From Flavobacterium seoulense (GTDB lineage: Bacteria > Bacteroidota > Bacteroidia > Flavobacteriales > Flavobacteriaceae): 64,000 bases of DNA. This document shows positions 1-10,421 of the stretch, in pieces. The notes below the pieces were generated by a model, which had not been told where the DNA came from, made no database searches, and saw only the letters and a list, made by a program, of their open reading frames with translations. Each line of letters starts with the position of its first letter. The stretch's first letter is position 1. The stretch covers positions 40,244 through 104,243 of the forward strand of contig NZ_JNCA01000007.1 in NCBI RefSeq assembly GCF_000695795.1. Direction: 5' to 3'. Made by a program: the position numbers and the translations under genes.

Positions 1-201
1 ATCATTAGTTGCAACTGGAGCCGCAGTTAATTTTGCAGCATTCTCTTTAACTTTAGCTTCTTGAGCAACCAATTCTTTTTTGGCTTTTTCTGCAGCAAGT
101 TCTGCCTCAGAAGGTTTGTTTTGATACATTATCCAAAGTAATATACCGAAAATCAATATAAAACCAATCAGTGAATTGGGGTCAAACTTTTTTTCTTCCA
201 T
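1..201 (-). CDS. yidC: Membrane protein insertase YidC, N-terminal fragment
   Basis: The first 67 codons of a gene that runs off the left edge. YidC inserts and folds inner-membrane proteins, alone or with Sec. The visible part starts with a short acidic/basic stretch (MEEKKFDPNS), then one hydrophobic segment at about residues 11-26, then an Ala/Glu/Lys-rich periplasmic linker. This is the usual layout of the long Bacteroidota YidC N terminus. It lies 68 bases downstream of pyrG on the same strand, a gene order I recall from Flavobacteria. The catalytic 60KD_IMP core is outside the window, so the call rests on the N terminus and context. Confidence 0.8.
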   Translation of the reverse strand, partial: MEEKKFDPNSLIGFILIFGILLWIMYQNKPSEAELAAEKAKKELVAQEAKVKENAAKLTAAPVATND

Positions 202-269
202 TTTTATACAAATTATTTTTCTGACTTATTGTGTCAAATTATTGGGTTCTATTTTTTAACAATAGATGA

Positions 270-1946
<1,677 letters not shown>

Positions 1947-2004
1947 TTATGCTAATTTGGAAATGAGATAATTTCTAAAATTGACTTTTGTTAATCCCTA
2001 AATA

Positions 2005-2039
2005 AAAACCTCATTAAATTTATAATTCAATGAGGTTTT
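2005..2039 (-). terminator. Hairpin terminator at the end of the DUF3820 gene
   Basis: The 11-base arms AAAACCTCATT and AATGAGGTTTT are separated by 13 bases. On the minus strand the distal arm ends in a T run. The proximal arm overlaps the last codons of the DUF3820 gene. The hairpin separates the LysM/DUF3820 unit from pyrG. Confidence 0.7.
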
Positions 2040-2260
2040 GGGTATCTTTTTTTGATATTTCTTATCAATTCTTCTAAACCATTTAGTTTTAATTCATAAA
2101 CTAGTTTTAATTGCTCACCTAATTCCCCTTTTGGAAATCCTTTATTGTGATACCAAACCACATAATATTCAGGTAAATCAATCAGGAATCGGCCTTCATA
2201 TTTCCCAAAAGGCATTTTAGTATGCGCTAATTTTATAAGTTGTTTTTGATTATTATCCAT
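2027..2260 (-). CDS. DUF3820 family small protein
   Basis: A 77-residue protein of the DUF3820 type, recognised by the pattern MPFGKYEGRFLIDLPEYYVVW and the following GFPKGELGEQL segment. The family is widespread in bacteria. It is named in databases as a putative quorum-sensing-regulated factor, but no biochemical function is firmly known to me. There is no signal peptide, so it is probably cytoplasmic. An in-frame TTG nine bases upstream is possible. ATG at 2260 is preferred because it leaves 13 bases after the stop of the LysM gene, with which it is probably cotranscribed. Confidence 0.75.
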   Translation of the reverse strand: MDNNQKQLIKLAHTKMPFGKYEGRFLIDLPEYYVVWYHNKGFPKGELGEQLKLVYELKLNGLEELIRNIKKRYPKPH

Positions 2261-2273
2261 TAAAAACAAAAAC

Positions 2274-4148
2274 TTAGTTGGCTACTTTTACAGTCAAATC
2301 ACTATCGTAGTATAAGATATACACACCTTTATTTGCATATCCTCCACCCTCTTTTTTATAGTATTCAAACTTGCTCCTAACTTGTTGCGTAGAGGTAGAA
2401 TTAATTGTTTCTTCGAATGATTTATTTTGCATTAAACGCATCATCGTATCAAATGTAACATCAAATCCTCTCACAGCGTAATCACTTGGAGTAATCGAAT
2501 TTATTTTTCTGAATTTATTTTCAAAAGCATTTGTTTCTGCAGAATTATCTTCTTTGCTAACCGAAGGATACATTAATTTTAGTTTTACCAAATTAGCAAA
2601 ACTAATTTCATCAGTATCTAATGTTTCATTTGGTTCCAATATCACTAATTGCACCTGATAACTTGACATCGCGCTTATCATTGCAGCAATAGTTGTTTTA
2701 ATCATCAAGGTATTTCCAGTTTCCATCACTACATAATTCATTTTACCCGAAACCAGCATACTTTTTAAACTTTCTGCCGAAAGAGTTCCAGCATCTGTCA
2801 ACGGAACCAATTTAACATCCGGCTGATTTTGTTTTAAATACTGAATAGAAGAACCTTTCTTTTTATCAACAACAGCTAGTATATTTCCTTTTTTAGAACG
2901 CATGAAATCAAACATTTTATTTTTCAGAAAATCATTAGTTGGAACAGCTTCATATAAATTAGCTATCGGATTTCCTTCATCTTTCGATAAAGGCGAAATC
3001 ACAGGAACTTTATAATTGGTCAGTAAACGGGCAGCTGCCTCAGCATTATTCTGATAAAAAGGTCCAATAACCACATCTGCCGTTTGTAATTTATTATCAT
3101 TTACAATAGCAGCAATATTCGAATTGTATTTTGTTTCCTGCGAATCAAAAATACTAACATCAATAGGCAATCCTAACGTTTTAGCCGAATCTATAGCCAT
3201 TAATGCGCCAGAATAAAAGTCTAAAGTCATGTTTAAAAACTTGTCCTTTTTTAATCGTGCTACTACTGAATTAACCGTATCTTTTTCTACTCGAGAAACA
3301 TTAAAAGGTAAAAGCAAGGCTATTTTTTTACGATCACCAGAATTATTTTTTGCAGACAAATCAGAATAAACTTTGTTCTCAGAAACATTTGTAAATACTT
3401 TATCAGTAGGAACTTTTAAAAGCATTCCTATCTCAACACCGTTTTTAAGTTCTGGATTCAAAATCACTAAATCATCCTGACTCAGATTAAACATTTTAGA
3501 CAAACTATATAAAGTTTCTTTAGGCTTCACTTCATAAGTCGCATATTTTTTAACCGTAGCAGTAGATTCTTTTTGAGACACTTCTGGTTTTCCTTTAATC
3601 AACAAACGAGACCCCTGCGTTAAACCAGGAACAATTTCCGGATTTTTCTTTTCTAATTCAGCAATAGTAATTCCGTATTTTTTAGCAATTGAATACTTTG
3701 TTTCTTTAGCAACAACATCATGGTAAACTGCTTTTTCTGATGAAAATACTTTTTTATTCTTTGATGGGATAACCAAAATCTGATCAATCTGTAAACCATC
3801 TGTCTCTAAAAACGGATTTGCTTTTTTCAAATCAGCATCACTAACATTGTATTTTTTTTCAATTCCGTATAAGGTTTCTTTAGGCAAAACCTTATGTGTA
3901 ATTTCTGTCTGACTTTGACTAACTACTTTAGCTCCGACTTTTGAAGGAATTAAAAGCACCATTCTGGGTTTTAATTTTTCCTGAGCATCAGGATTCAGTT
4001 TATAAATATCATACGGAGTCACCTGATATTTTTTAGCTATCTCAGTAATTGTTTCTCCTCGCTCTACTTTATGAGTTATTGTTTCTTGCGCAAAAATGAC
4101 ATTGGCAAACAGTAAAACAGGAATCCAAATTGCAAAAAAATACTTCAT
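2274..4148 (-). CDS. PBP1-like and LysM peptidoglycan-binding protein
   Basis: A 624-residue exported protein. After a signal peptide (about residues 1-20, ending FAQ) come four LysM repeats at roughly 25-68, 83-127, 142-185 and 203-247, each with the ETLY/ETI and NP pattern of peptidoglycan-binding LysM. Residues about 270-620 resemble a periplasmic binding protein type 1 fold (Peripla_BP_6: KKIALLLPF, then DVVIGPF). No lipobox is visible. The combination suggests a wall-anchored sensor or scaffold rather than an ABC transporter subunit, since no permease or ATPase is nearby. It lies between guaA and the DUF3820 gene on the same strand. The family is known in Bacteroidota, but its ligand is not known to me. 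Confidence 0.8.
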   Translation of the reverse strand: MKYFFAIWIPVLLFANVIFAQETITHKVERGETITEIAKKYQVTPYDIYKLNPDAQEKLKPRMVLLIPSKVGAKVVSQSQTEITHKVLPKETLYGIEKKYNVSDADLKKANPFLETDGLQIDQILVIPSKNKKVFSSEKAVYHDVVAKETKYSIAKKYGITIAELEKKNPEIVPGLTQGSRLLIKGKPEVSQKESTATVKKYATYEVKPKETLYSLSKMFNLSQDDLVILNPELKNGVEIGMLLKVPTDKVFTNVSENKVYSDLSAKNNSGDRKKIALLLPFNVSRVEKDTVNSVVARLKKDKFLNMTLDFYSGALMAIDSAKTLGLPIDVSIFDSQETKYNSNIAAIVNDNKLQTADVVIGPFYQNNAEAAARLLTNYKVPVISPLSKDEGNPIANLYEAVPTNDFLKNKMFDFMRSKKGNILAVVDKKKGSSIQYLKQNQPDVKLVPLTDAGTLSAESLKSMLVSGKMNYVVMETGNTLMIKTTIAAMISAMSSYQVQLVILEPNETLDTDEISFANLVKLKLMYPSVSKEDNSAETNAFENKFRKINSITPSDYAVRGFDVTFDTMMRLMQNKSFEETINSTSTQQVRSKFEYYKKEGGGYANKGVYILYYDSDLTVKVAN

Positions 4149-4188
4149 TCGATTATTTTTATTTAAAAAATTATATACTAAAGATAAG

Positions 4189-4229
4189 AAAACGGTACCA
4201 AATTTTATTCTAAAATCTGATACCGTTTT
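4189..4229 (-). terminator. Hairpin terminator downstream of guaA
   Basis: The arms AAAACGGTA and TACCGTTTT are extended inward by ATTTTA/TAAAAT. On the minus strand the hairpin lies just beyond the guaA stop and ends in a T run, before the LysM gene. Confidence 0.65.
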
Positions 4230-4265
4230 TATAATAACTAAGAAACATTTATTACAAAGTTTCTA

Positions 4266-5795
4266 TTATTCCCACTCAATTGTTGCAGGTGGTTTTGAAC
4301 TAATATCATAAACAACACGATTCACACCTTTTACTTTGTTGATAATATCATTAGATACTTTCATTAAGAAATCATAAGGCAAATGAACCCAGTCAGCAGT
4401 CATACCGTCAGTAGATTCTACAGCACGAAGTGCCACTACTTTTTCATAAGTACGCTCGTCACCCATAACCCCAACACTATTTACAGGAAGCAAAATTGCT
4501 CCCGCCTGCCAAACTTTATCATACAATCCCCAAGATTTTAATCCGTCGATAAAAACTTTATCCACATCTTGTAAAATTTGTACTTTTTCTAACGTAATAT
4601 CTCCTAAAATTCTAATTGACAATCCTGGTCCTGGGAAAGGATGTCTTCCTAATAATTCCGGATCAATTCCTAAACTTGCTCCTACTCTACGTACTTCATC
4701 TTTAAAAAGCATACGCAAAGGCTCCACAATTTTTAATTTCATATAATCAGGCAAACCTCCCACATTGTGATGTGATTTAATGGTTGCCGATGGTCCTTTT
4801 ACAGAAACTGATTCGATAACATCAGGATAAATGGTTCCCTGAGCTAACCAGGTTACGTCTTCAATTTTATGTGACTCATCATCAAAAACTTCGATAAAAG
4901 CATTTCCGATGGCTTTTCTTTTTTTCTCCGGATCAGTAACTCCGGCTAAGGCATCGTAAAAACGTTGAGAAGCATCTACTCCTTTTACATTCAAGCCCAT
5001 TCCTTCGTATTGATTCAATACACTTTCGAACTCATTTTTACGAAGCAAACCATTATTTACAAAAATACAATACAGGTTTTTCCCGATTGCTTTGTTCAAT
5101 AAAACTGCCGCCACAGTCGAATCTACTCCTCCAGAAAGTCCAAGAACTACTTTGTCGTTTCCTATTTTCTCTTTCATTTCAGCCACGATTTCTTCAACGA
5201 AAGCATTTGGCGTAAAATTTTGAGGAACCTGAGCGATTTTCACTAAAAAGTTCTCTAACATTTGTTTCCCATCAGTAGAATGATATACTTCCGGGTGGTA
5301 TTGAATTGCATAAGTTGTTTCGCCTTCAATTTTGTAAGCTGCAAATTCCACATCGTGTGTACTTGCTAGTTTTACACCATTAGTTGGCAAAGACTTTATA
5401 CTATCACTATGACTCATCCAAACCTGACTGTTTGGAGAAACTCCTTCAAAGAAAACCTCACCTTCTTTAATAAAAGACAAGTTGGCTCTACCGTATTCTC
5501 TAGTGTTAGACGCCGCAACTTCTCCTCCACTAAAGTGAGATAAATATTGCGCTCCGTAACACACGGCAAGCATTGGCAATTTCCCTCTAATTTGAGATAA
5601 ATCAGGATGTGGAGCATCTTCTGCACGAACAGAAAATGGACTTCCTCCTAAAATAACGGCTTTATAACTTGATAAATCCGAAGGGATATTATTGTATGGG
5701 AAAATTTCGCAGAATATATTTAATTCGCGAACTCTACGCGCAATAAGCTGAGTGTATTGCGATCCGAAATCTAAAATAAGTACGTTGTGTTGCAT
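4266..5795 (-). CDS. guaA: GMP synthase (glutamine-hydrolysing)
   Basis: Aminates XMP to GMP using glutamine and ATP. The 509-residue product has an N-terminal class I amidotransferase domain (nucleophile Cys79 in AVCYGAQ, His/Glu in QYHPEVYHS), then an ATP pyrophosphatase domain with the SGGVDS P-loop, and the C-terminal dimerisation domain ending IEWE. Length and architecture are standard. A TAnnTTTG element ends only five bases before the ATG, so the transcript may have almost no leader. The downstream hairpin suggests it is transcribed mostly alone. Confidence 0.97.
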   Translation of the reverse strand: MQHNVLILDFGSQYTQLIARRVRELNIFCEIFPYNNIPSDLSSYKAVILGGSPFSVRAEDAPHPDLSQIRGKLPMLAVCYGAQYLSHFSGGEVAASNTREYGRANLSFIKEGEVFFEGVSPNSQVWMSHSDSIKSLPTNGVKLASTHDVEFAAYKIEGETTYAIQYHPEVYHSTDGKQMLENFLVKIAQVPQNFTPNAFVEEIVAEMKEKIGNDKVVLGLSGGVDSTVAAVLLNKAIGKNLYCIFVNNGLLRKNEFESVLNQYEGMGLNVKGVDASQRFYDALAGVTDPEKKRKAIGNAFIEVFDDESHKIEDVTWLAQGTIYPDVIESVSVKGPSATIKSHHNVGGLPDYMKLKIVEPLRMLFKDEVRRVGASLGIDPELLGRHPFPGPGLSIRILGDITLEKVQILQDVDKVFIDGLKSWGLYDKVWQAGAILLPVNSVGVMGDERTYEKVVALRAVESTDGMTADWVHLPYDFLMKVSNDIINKVKGVNRVVYDISSKPPATIEWE

Positions 5796-5800
5796 GGGCG

Positions 5801-5808
5801 CAAAATTA
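5801..5808 (-). promoter_or_regulatory. Predicted -7 element of guaA, abutting the start codon
   Basis: The minus strand reads TAATTTTG followed by CGCCC and then the guaA ATG. If this is the real -7 box, the mRNA would start at or within a few bases of the start codon. No -33 TTG is found at the usual distance. Confidence 0.4.
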
Positions 5809-5918
5809 CTTTTTAAATTTGAAATGGAAAAATGGATTTTTGAAATTTTTCATTTTTTTTACGCTCCATTTTTAGTCCTTTTTATTTTCAAAAAACAGCA
5901 CAGTCAACGTATTAGTTT

Positions 5919-6635
5919 TTATTCCTTTATAAAGGTAAATTTTGATTTTACACCTTTATCAATATTATCCCAATAATTAGTAATCAACAATTTGCCCTGT
6001 TGATCATATATTTCAAAATTTCCTGTATTTCCCCCTAAACGGCCTCTGTTTAGCGCAATTAATTCTAAATAATTCAAGCCGTCTTTCAAATTTACCCTAA
6101 TATCATCAAAACCAGCTCCAAGCATTAAACTGTGAGCCAAAATTGTAGTATGGTAATCATGTATTGAATTCGCCTGAATTAAATCGCCATCGATAGCGCC
6201 ATAATCACGAATCTTAACTATTAAAAAATCGGACTTTGTTCGAATAACACCAAAATCGACGTCTTTTTTACTAATATAAGAGTCATCTTCTTTTAGTCCA
6301 TTTGCAATCAACGACCTGCTCACACTTTCATTCATCTTATCCCTAACTCTGTCTCCCGGATTAACAAAATCATTTGTTTGTTCCATCGAAAAAGACTTTG
6401 TTTCTTCTCCAATGTGATATTTTGAACTCGAAGGCAAAACAACATCTGGCTTTTTAAAAAGATCCGGTGCTTTAATCAAAGGAGCTTCTGTAGTAGTTGC
6501 AGGCGTTACTTTCTTAGGTGCAACTTTATTCGTATTTAATGGTGCGATTGGCGTGAATTTAGTGCCACCAAACTCACTCTGAGCATAGCTGCTAAATCCA
6601 AAACACATCATTATAAATAACAAAAACTGCTTCAT
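5919..6635 (-). CDS. Secreted protein of unknown function (paralogue A)
   Basis: A 238-residue protein with a clear signal peptide (residues 1-19, ending SYAQ) and then a low-complexity Pro/Thr/Lys linker up to about residue 65. The C-terminal half (about 125-238) aligns by eye with the neighbouring gene at 6764-7372: both have a KTS/KSD stretch, RDYGAIDGD/RDAAYVDGD, a GLNYLELIALNRG/GINRIDFEALNEG segment and a final NxWNI/NYWDN motif followed by a C-terminal KE. The shared domain looks beta-rich. I do not recognise a named family. It is probably periplasmic or surface-associated; no lipobox or T9SS C-terminal signal was recognised. Confidence 0.75.
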   Translation of the reverse strand: MKQFLLFIMMCFGFSSYAQSEFGGTKFTPIAPLNTNKVAPKKVTPATTTEAPLIKAPDLFKKPDVVLPSSSKYHIGEETKSFSMEQTNDFVNPGDRVRDKMNESVSRSLIANGLKEDDSYISKKDVDFGVIRTKSDFLIVKIRDYGAIDGDLIQANSIHDYHTTILAHSLMLGAGFDDIRVNLKDGLNYLELIALNRGRLGGNTGNFEIYDQQGKLLITNYWDNIDKGVKSKFTFIKE

Positions 6636-6763
6636 ATTAATTTCATTTTGTTTTATTAATAATCCTAAGTATCAACAAATATACCAAGCTTTCATTTTAT
6701 AAAACAAAACCCTAAATGAAGATTAAAGAAATTTTAACCAAAAAGAAAATCTAAAACCTCAAA

Positions 6764-7372
6764 TTATTCTTTCTCTAATATAACTGTTGCCTTATATCCC
6801 TGAGCAATATTCCATTGATTAGAAGAAATCACCGCTCCGTTATCATCAAAAATTTTAAATTCGGCTGTATTGGGTGCGGCAAAACCTTCATTTAGTGCTT
6901 CAAAATCAATACGATTGATCCCTTTTTGCAATGGAATATTGAATCCTTGCTCTTCGCCACTTAAAAGTACTTCCGGTTCAACAATTACATAGTTTACATA
7001 TACTCTAACCTTATCACCATCAACATAAGCGGCATCACGGTAACTTACTTTAGCTGTTCCTGAACTTGTTTTAAAAGTACCTAAATCCTGATCTCTTTTG
7101 GCTAATTTTTCAGCATCATAATCTTCTTTTTTAGGAACTACATAATCGTTTTTATCTAATCCTTGTACTTCATAGGCTTTAATTTTATTAAAATCTTCGT
7201 TAGAAAATTTAACATCTTTCACCTTAACTTCTTTTACTTCTTTCTTTTTTGCAGGAGCTGCTTTTACCTTAATATCAGTTTTAAATTCTTCCTGAGAATG
7301 TGCTGTAGACAGCATTCCAAACATTAAACCTAAAATAAAAACCTGACCTTTAAAATTTAAATATTTATTCAT
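6764..7372 (-). CDS. Secreted protein of unknown function (paralogue B)
   Basis: A 202-residue protein with a signal peptide (about residues 1-26, ending AHSQ) followed by a Lys/Val/Ala-rich segment (about 33-60) and a C-terminal domain (about 95-202) shared with the gene immediately downstream. Common features are the VDGDKV stretch, LQKGINRIDFEALNEGF, an EFKIFDDNG strand pair and SNQWNIAQGYK near the end. The two genes are 128 bases apart on one strand and probably arose by duplication. Function unknown. The repeated DGD and DNG turns suggest a beta-sandwich, but this is inference. Confidence 0.75.
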   Translation of the reverse strand: MNKYLNFKGQVFILGLMFGMLSTAHSQEEFKTDIKVKAAPAKKKEVKEVKVKDVKFSNEDFNKIKAYEVQGLDKNDYVVPKKEDYDAEKLAKRDQDLGTFKTSSGTAKVSYRDAAYVDGDKVRVYVNYVIVEPEVLLSGEEQGFNIPLQKGINRIDFEALNEGFAAPNTAEFKIFDDNGAVISSNQWNIAQGYKATVILEKE

Positions 7373-7614
7373 CTTTGTATCTTTTTAATTAAAAAACTAT
7401 GTTCAAAAAAACGACTTTTTCAAACTTATTCCTAATAGATAACAATAAAGTTATGATTTTATTGTAAAAAAGCAGCTGTCAAAAATCAAAAAAATACAAT
7501 TTGAGTTTATCCTAATCGATGTTTTTTATTGTGGTATTTTTTATAAATTGCAAAAAATTTTTTAAGAACTAAAACAGAGGCTCACTCCTCTATAATACAA
7601 TTAATTACATAAAA

Positions 7615-8001
7615 ATGAAAAGAGAAAACATCTTAACAGGATCGCCATGGGAAGACAAAATGGGATATTGTCGTGCTGTCCGTATTGGAAATATTATTGA
7701 AGTTTCAGGAACTGTAGCTATCGTTGACGGTGATAAAGTAAAAGCAGATGACGCTCATGCTCAAACTTTAAACATTTTAGAAAGAGTAGAAAAAGTACTT
7801 GAAGATTTAAATGCAAGTATGAAAGATGTAATTCGTACTCGTATTTTCACCACTGATGTTACTACATTTGAAGCAGTTGCAACAGCTCACGCACATTTTT
7901 TTAAAGATGTAAAACCTACAACTGGTTTTTACGGAATCAATCAATTAGTAGCCCCAGAATACCTTGTTGAAATTGAATTGACTGCAGTTCTTGCAGAATA
8001 A
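7615..8001 (+). CDS. RidA family (YjgF/YER057c/UK114) protein
   Basis: A 128-residue protein of the RidA family, whose archetype hydrolyses reactive enamines and imines made by PLP enzymes. Family features are SGTVAIVDGD early, the IRTRIFTTDV strand carrying the substrate-carboxylate arginine, AHAHFF, and KPTTGFYGINQLVAPEYLVEIELTA at the end. Length is typical for the family. No transit or signal sequence, so cytoplasmic. It is transcribed alone between divergent secreted-protein genes and a ClC channel gene. Because the family includes several subgroups, no gene symbol is assigned. Confidence 0.88.
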   Translation: MKRENILTGSPWEDKMGYCRAVRIGNIIEVSGTVAIVDGDKVKADDAHAQTLNILERVEKVLEDLNASMKDVIRTRIFTTDVTTFEAVATAHAHFFKDVKPTTGFYGINQLVAPEYLVEIELTAVLAE

Positions 8002-8023
8002 TTTTAATTCTTGAAATTATTTT

Positions 8024-8068
8024 TTCGAGCGCAATAAAAGTCATTAAATAGCTTTTGTTGCGCTCGAA
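8024..8068. other. Long perfect-type hairpin between ridA-like and clc genes
   Basis: Two 17-base arms (TTCGAGCGCAATAAAAG and CTTTTGTTGCGCTCGAA) pair with a single G-U and an 11-base loop. No T run follows the second arm, so it is not a textbook intrinsic terminator. It may still stop or protect the ridA-like transcript. Confidence 0.6.
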
Positions 8069-8095
8069 TAGCATACAATTATCCTACACGCCCCT

Positions 8096-9343
8096 ATGGA
8101 TTTAAAAAAAATAATACTATTATCCTGTAAATGGATTCTAATTTGTACTTTAATAGGCTTTTTTTCAGGATCAGCTTCCGCTTTTTTATTAGTTGCTCTC
8201 GAATGGGCTGCAAAACTTAGAGCACAGCAAATTTGGCTTATTTGGTTTTTACCTGTAGGCGGATTAGTAATAGGATTTCTCTACCAGTATTATGGAAAAG
8301 ATGTTGTTAAAGGAAACAATCTTTTATTAGACGAATACCAAAATCCTAAAAAAACAATTCCGTTTAAAATGGCTCCATTAGTACTTTTTGGAACTATTAT
8401 TACCCATCTTTTTGGAGGTTCGGCTGGTCGTGAAGGAACAGCAGTGCAAATGGGTGGCGCAATTGCAGATCAATTTACTAATATATTCAAACTAAATCCA
8501 ACAGATAGAAAAACACTAATCATTTTAGGAATCAGCGCTGGGTTTGCATCTGTTTTTGGGACACCATTAGCCGGAGCTGTTTTTGCGCTGGAAGTTCTTT
8601 ATTGTTCGAAAATCAGCTTTAAAAGCAGCATTTTATCTTTCGTAGCGGCTTTTTTCGCTTATTATACTGTTGAAATTTGGGGAGTCAATCATACCGTTTA
8701 TGTTATTAATTGGGTACCTAAACTAAGTTTCGAAAATTTATTCTGGATTATCCCATCTGGAATTTTATTTGGTTTAGCAGCAATGCTCTTCTCAAAAAGC
8801 ACGCATTTTTGGGCTTCATTATTCAAAAAACACATATCCTATCCTCCGTTACGACCTTATGTAGGCGGAATCATTTTTGCATTAATCGTTTATCCTTTTA
8901 GTGCAACTCAATTTATGGGATTAGGAATTCCCTCAATAGTAGAAGCTTTTCATAAACCAAGCGAATATTACGATTTCCTACTTAAAATTCTTGCTACGGG
9001 TTTTATTTTAGGAGCAGGCTTTAAAGGAGGCGAAGTAACTCCATTATTTTTCGTTGGTGCTACATTAGGAAGTGCTTTATCTGTTTTTATTCCGTTGCCC
9101 ATTGCGCTTTTAACAGGAATGGGATTTGTAGCTGTATTTTCGGGAGCGACACACACACCAATTGCCTGTACTATTATGGGAATTGAACTTTTTGGCATCG
9201 AAAGTGCTGTTTTCATTGGCATTGCCTGTTTTATTGCCTACTTATCTTCAGGTTACATAGGAATTTATCATTCGCAAAATGTAAAAGGAGTAAAATACCA
9301 TTTATACGAAAAGTTGAAAACAGCTAAACTCAGGTATTTGTAA
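8096..9343 (+). CDS. ClC-type chloride channel or H+/Cl- antiporter
   Basis: A 415-residue polytopic inner-membrane protein of the ClC family. Visible signatures are GGSAGREGTAVQMGGAI (the GREGP selectivity/gating loop, here with Thr instead of Pro after the gating Glu), GTPLAGAVFALEVL (GxFxP-like loop, followed by the Glu position used for proton coupling in antiporters) and FKGGEVTPLFFVGATLGS. No CBS domains follow, so it is a minimal bacterial form. Both glutamates expected of an exchanger appear present, which favours H+/anion exchange; anion preference (chloride or fluoride) cannot be decided. It stands alone, 94 bases after the ridA-like gene. Confidence 0.9.
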   Translation: MDLKKIILLSCKWILICTLIGFFSGSASAFLLVALEWAAKLRAQQIWLIWFLPVGGLVIGFLYQYYGKDVVKGNNLLLDEYQNPKKTIPFKMAPLVLFGTIITHLFGGSAGREGTAVQMGGAIADQFTNIFKLNPTDRKTLIILGISAGFASVFGTPLAGAVFALEVLYCSKISFKSSILSFVAAFFAYYTVEIWGVNHTVYVINWVPKLSFENLFWIIPSGILFGLAAMLFSKSTHFWASLFKKHISYPPLRPYVGGIIFALIVYPFSATQFMGLGIPSIVEAFHKPSEYYDFLLKILATGFILGAGFKGGEVTPLFFVGATLGSALSVFIPLPIALLTGMGFVAVFSGATHTPIACTIMGIELFGIESAVFIGIACFIAYLSSGYIGIYHSQNVKGVKYHLYEKLKTAKLRYL

Positions 9344-9412
9344 GTTGTAAAAAAGAAGTTAATTTTTAAATGATTTCATAGTTTACACTAAAAAAATGTA
9401 AATTCGCAAACT

Positions 9413-10417
9413 ATGAAAATACAAGATATACAAGCGATACAATCCTTATTGGCTACGCCAAAAAAAATTGCCATTATTCCTCACAGAAATCCTGACGGTG
9501 ATGCTATGGGGTCTACTTTAGGACTTTACCATTTTTTAATAAAAAATAATCATCAGACTACTGTAATTTCTCCAAATGAATTTCCGGATTTTTTAGCCTG
9601 GCTTCCTGGATCAGAAACAGTTCAAGTATTCGAAAAAGATCAGGAAAACTGTACTAAAATATTAAAGGAAGCCGATATTGTTTTTACACTTGATTTTAAT
9701 GCTTTTCATCGCGTAGGCGAAATGGAAAAAGTATTAGAAACTCTTGAAACTACTTATATAATGATTGATCATCATCAAAAACCTGATGATTATGCAACTT
9801 ATATTTATTCTGATACCAGTTTTGGTTCTACCTGCGAAATGGTCTATAATTTCATTTCATTTTTTGATAAAAAAGACCAAATTGACAAAACTATTGGAAC
9901 TTGTATTTACACCGGAATTTTAACTGATTCAGGTTCTTTCAGATTCCCAAATACAACAGGAAACACGCATAGAATTGTAGCCGAACTGATTGATTTAGGG
10001 GTAGAAAACACTCAGATTCCTAATTTACTTTTTGACAATAGTTCTTATAACAGATTGCAATTATTAGGTAAAGCATTGCAAAATTTAAAAGTTATACCAG
10101 AACACAAAACCTCATACATTACACTTACGCAAGAGGAACTAAATAGTTTTAATTATGTAAAAGGAGATACTGAAGGCATTGTAAATTATGGTTTAAGCAT
10201 TAAAGGAATTCTATTTACGGCTATATTTATCGAAAATAAAGACGAAAAAATCATCAAAATATCTTTCCGTTCTCAAGGTGGATTTGATGTGAATGAATTT
10301 GCAAGAGAACATTTTAACGGCGGAGGACATCGTAATGCTGCCGGAGGAAAATCGCTAACTTCGATGGAAGAAACTATTAATAAATTTGAAACTTTAGTTA
10401 AAAATCTAACGCTATAG
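9413..10417 (+). CDS. DHH family phosphoesterase, NrnA-like
   Basis: A 334-residue DHH/DHHA1 protein. The metal-binding motifs are in order: PHRNPDGDAMGST (motif I), DFNAFHRVG (motif II), DHHQKPDDY (motif III, DHH), and the DHHA1 end signature GGGHRNAAGGK near residue 305-315. NrnA-type enzymes degrade short oligoribonucleotides and/or dephosphorylate pAp. Members of this clade lack the other domains of RecJ, so RecJ is excluded by length. It starts a run of four genes on one strand with gldI only four bases after its stop, implying cotranscription. The link to motility is positional only. Confidence 0.88.
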   Translation: MKIQDIQAIQSLLATPKKIAIIPHRNPDGDAMGSTLGLYHFLIKNNHQTTVISPNEFPDFLAWLPGSETVQVFEKDQENCTKILKEADIVFTLDFNAFHRVGEMEKVLETLETTYIMIDHHQKPDDYATYIYSDTSFGSTCEMVYNFISFFDKKDQIDKTIGTCIYTGILTDSGSFRFPNTTGNTHRIVAELIDLGVENTQIPNLLFDNSSYNRLQLLGKALQNLKVIPEHKTSYITLTQEELNSFNYVKGDTEGIVNYGLSIKGILFTAIFIENKDEKIIKISFRSQGGFDVNEFAREHFNGGGHRNAAGGKSLTSMEETINKFETLVKNLTL

Positions 10418-10421
10418 CATC

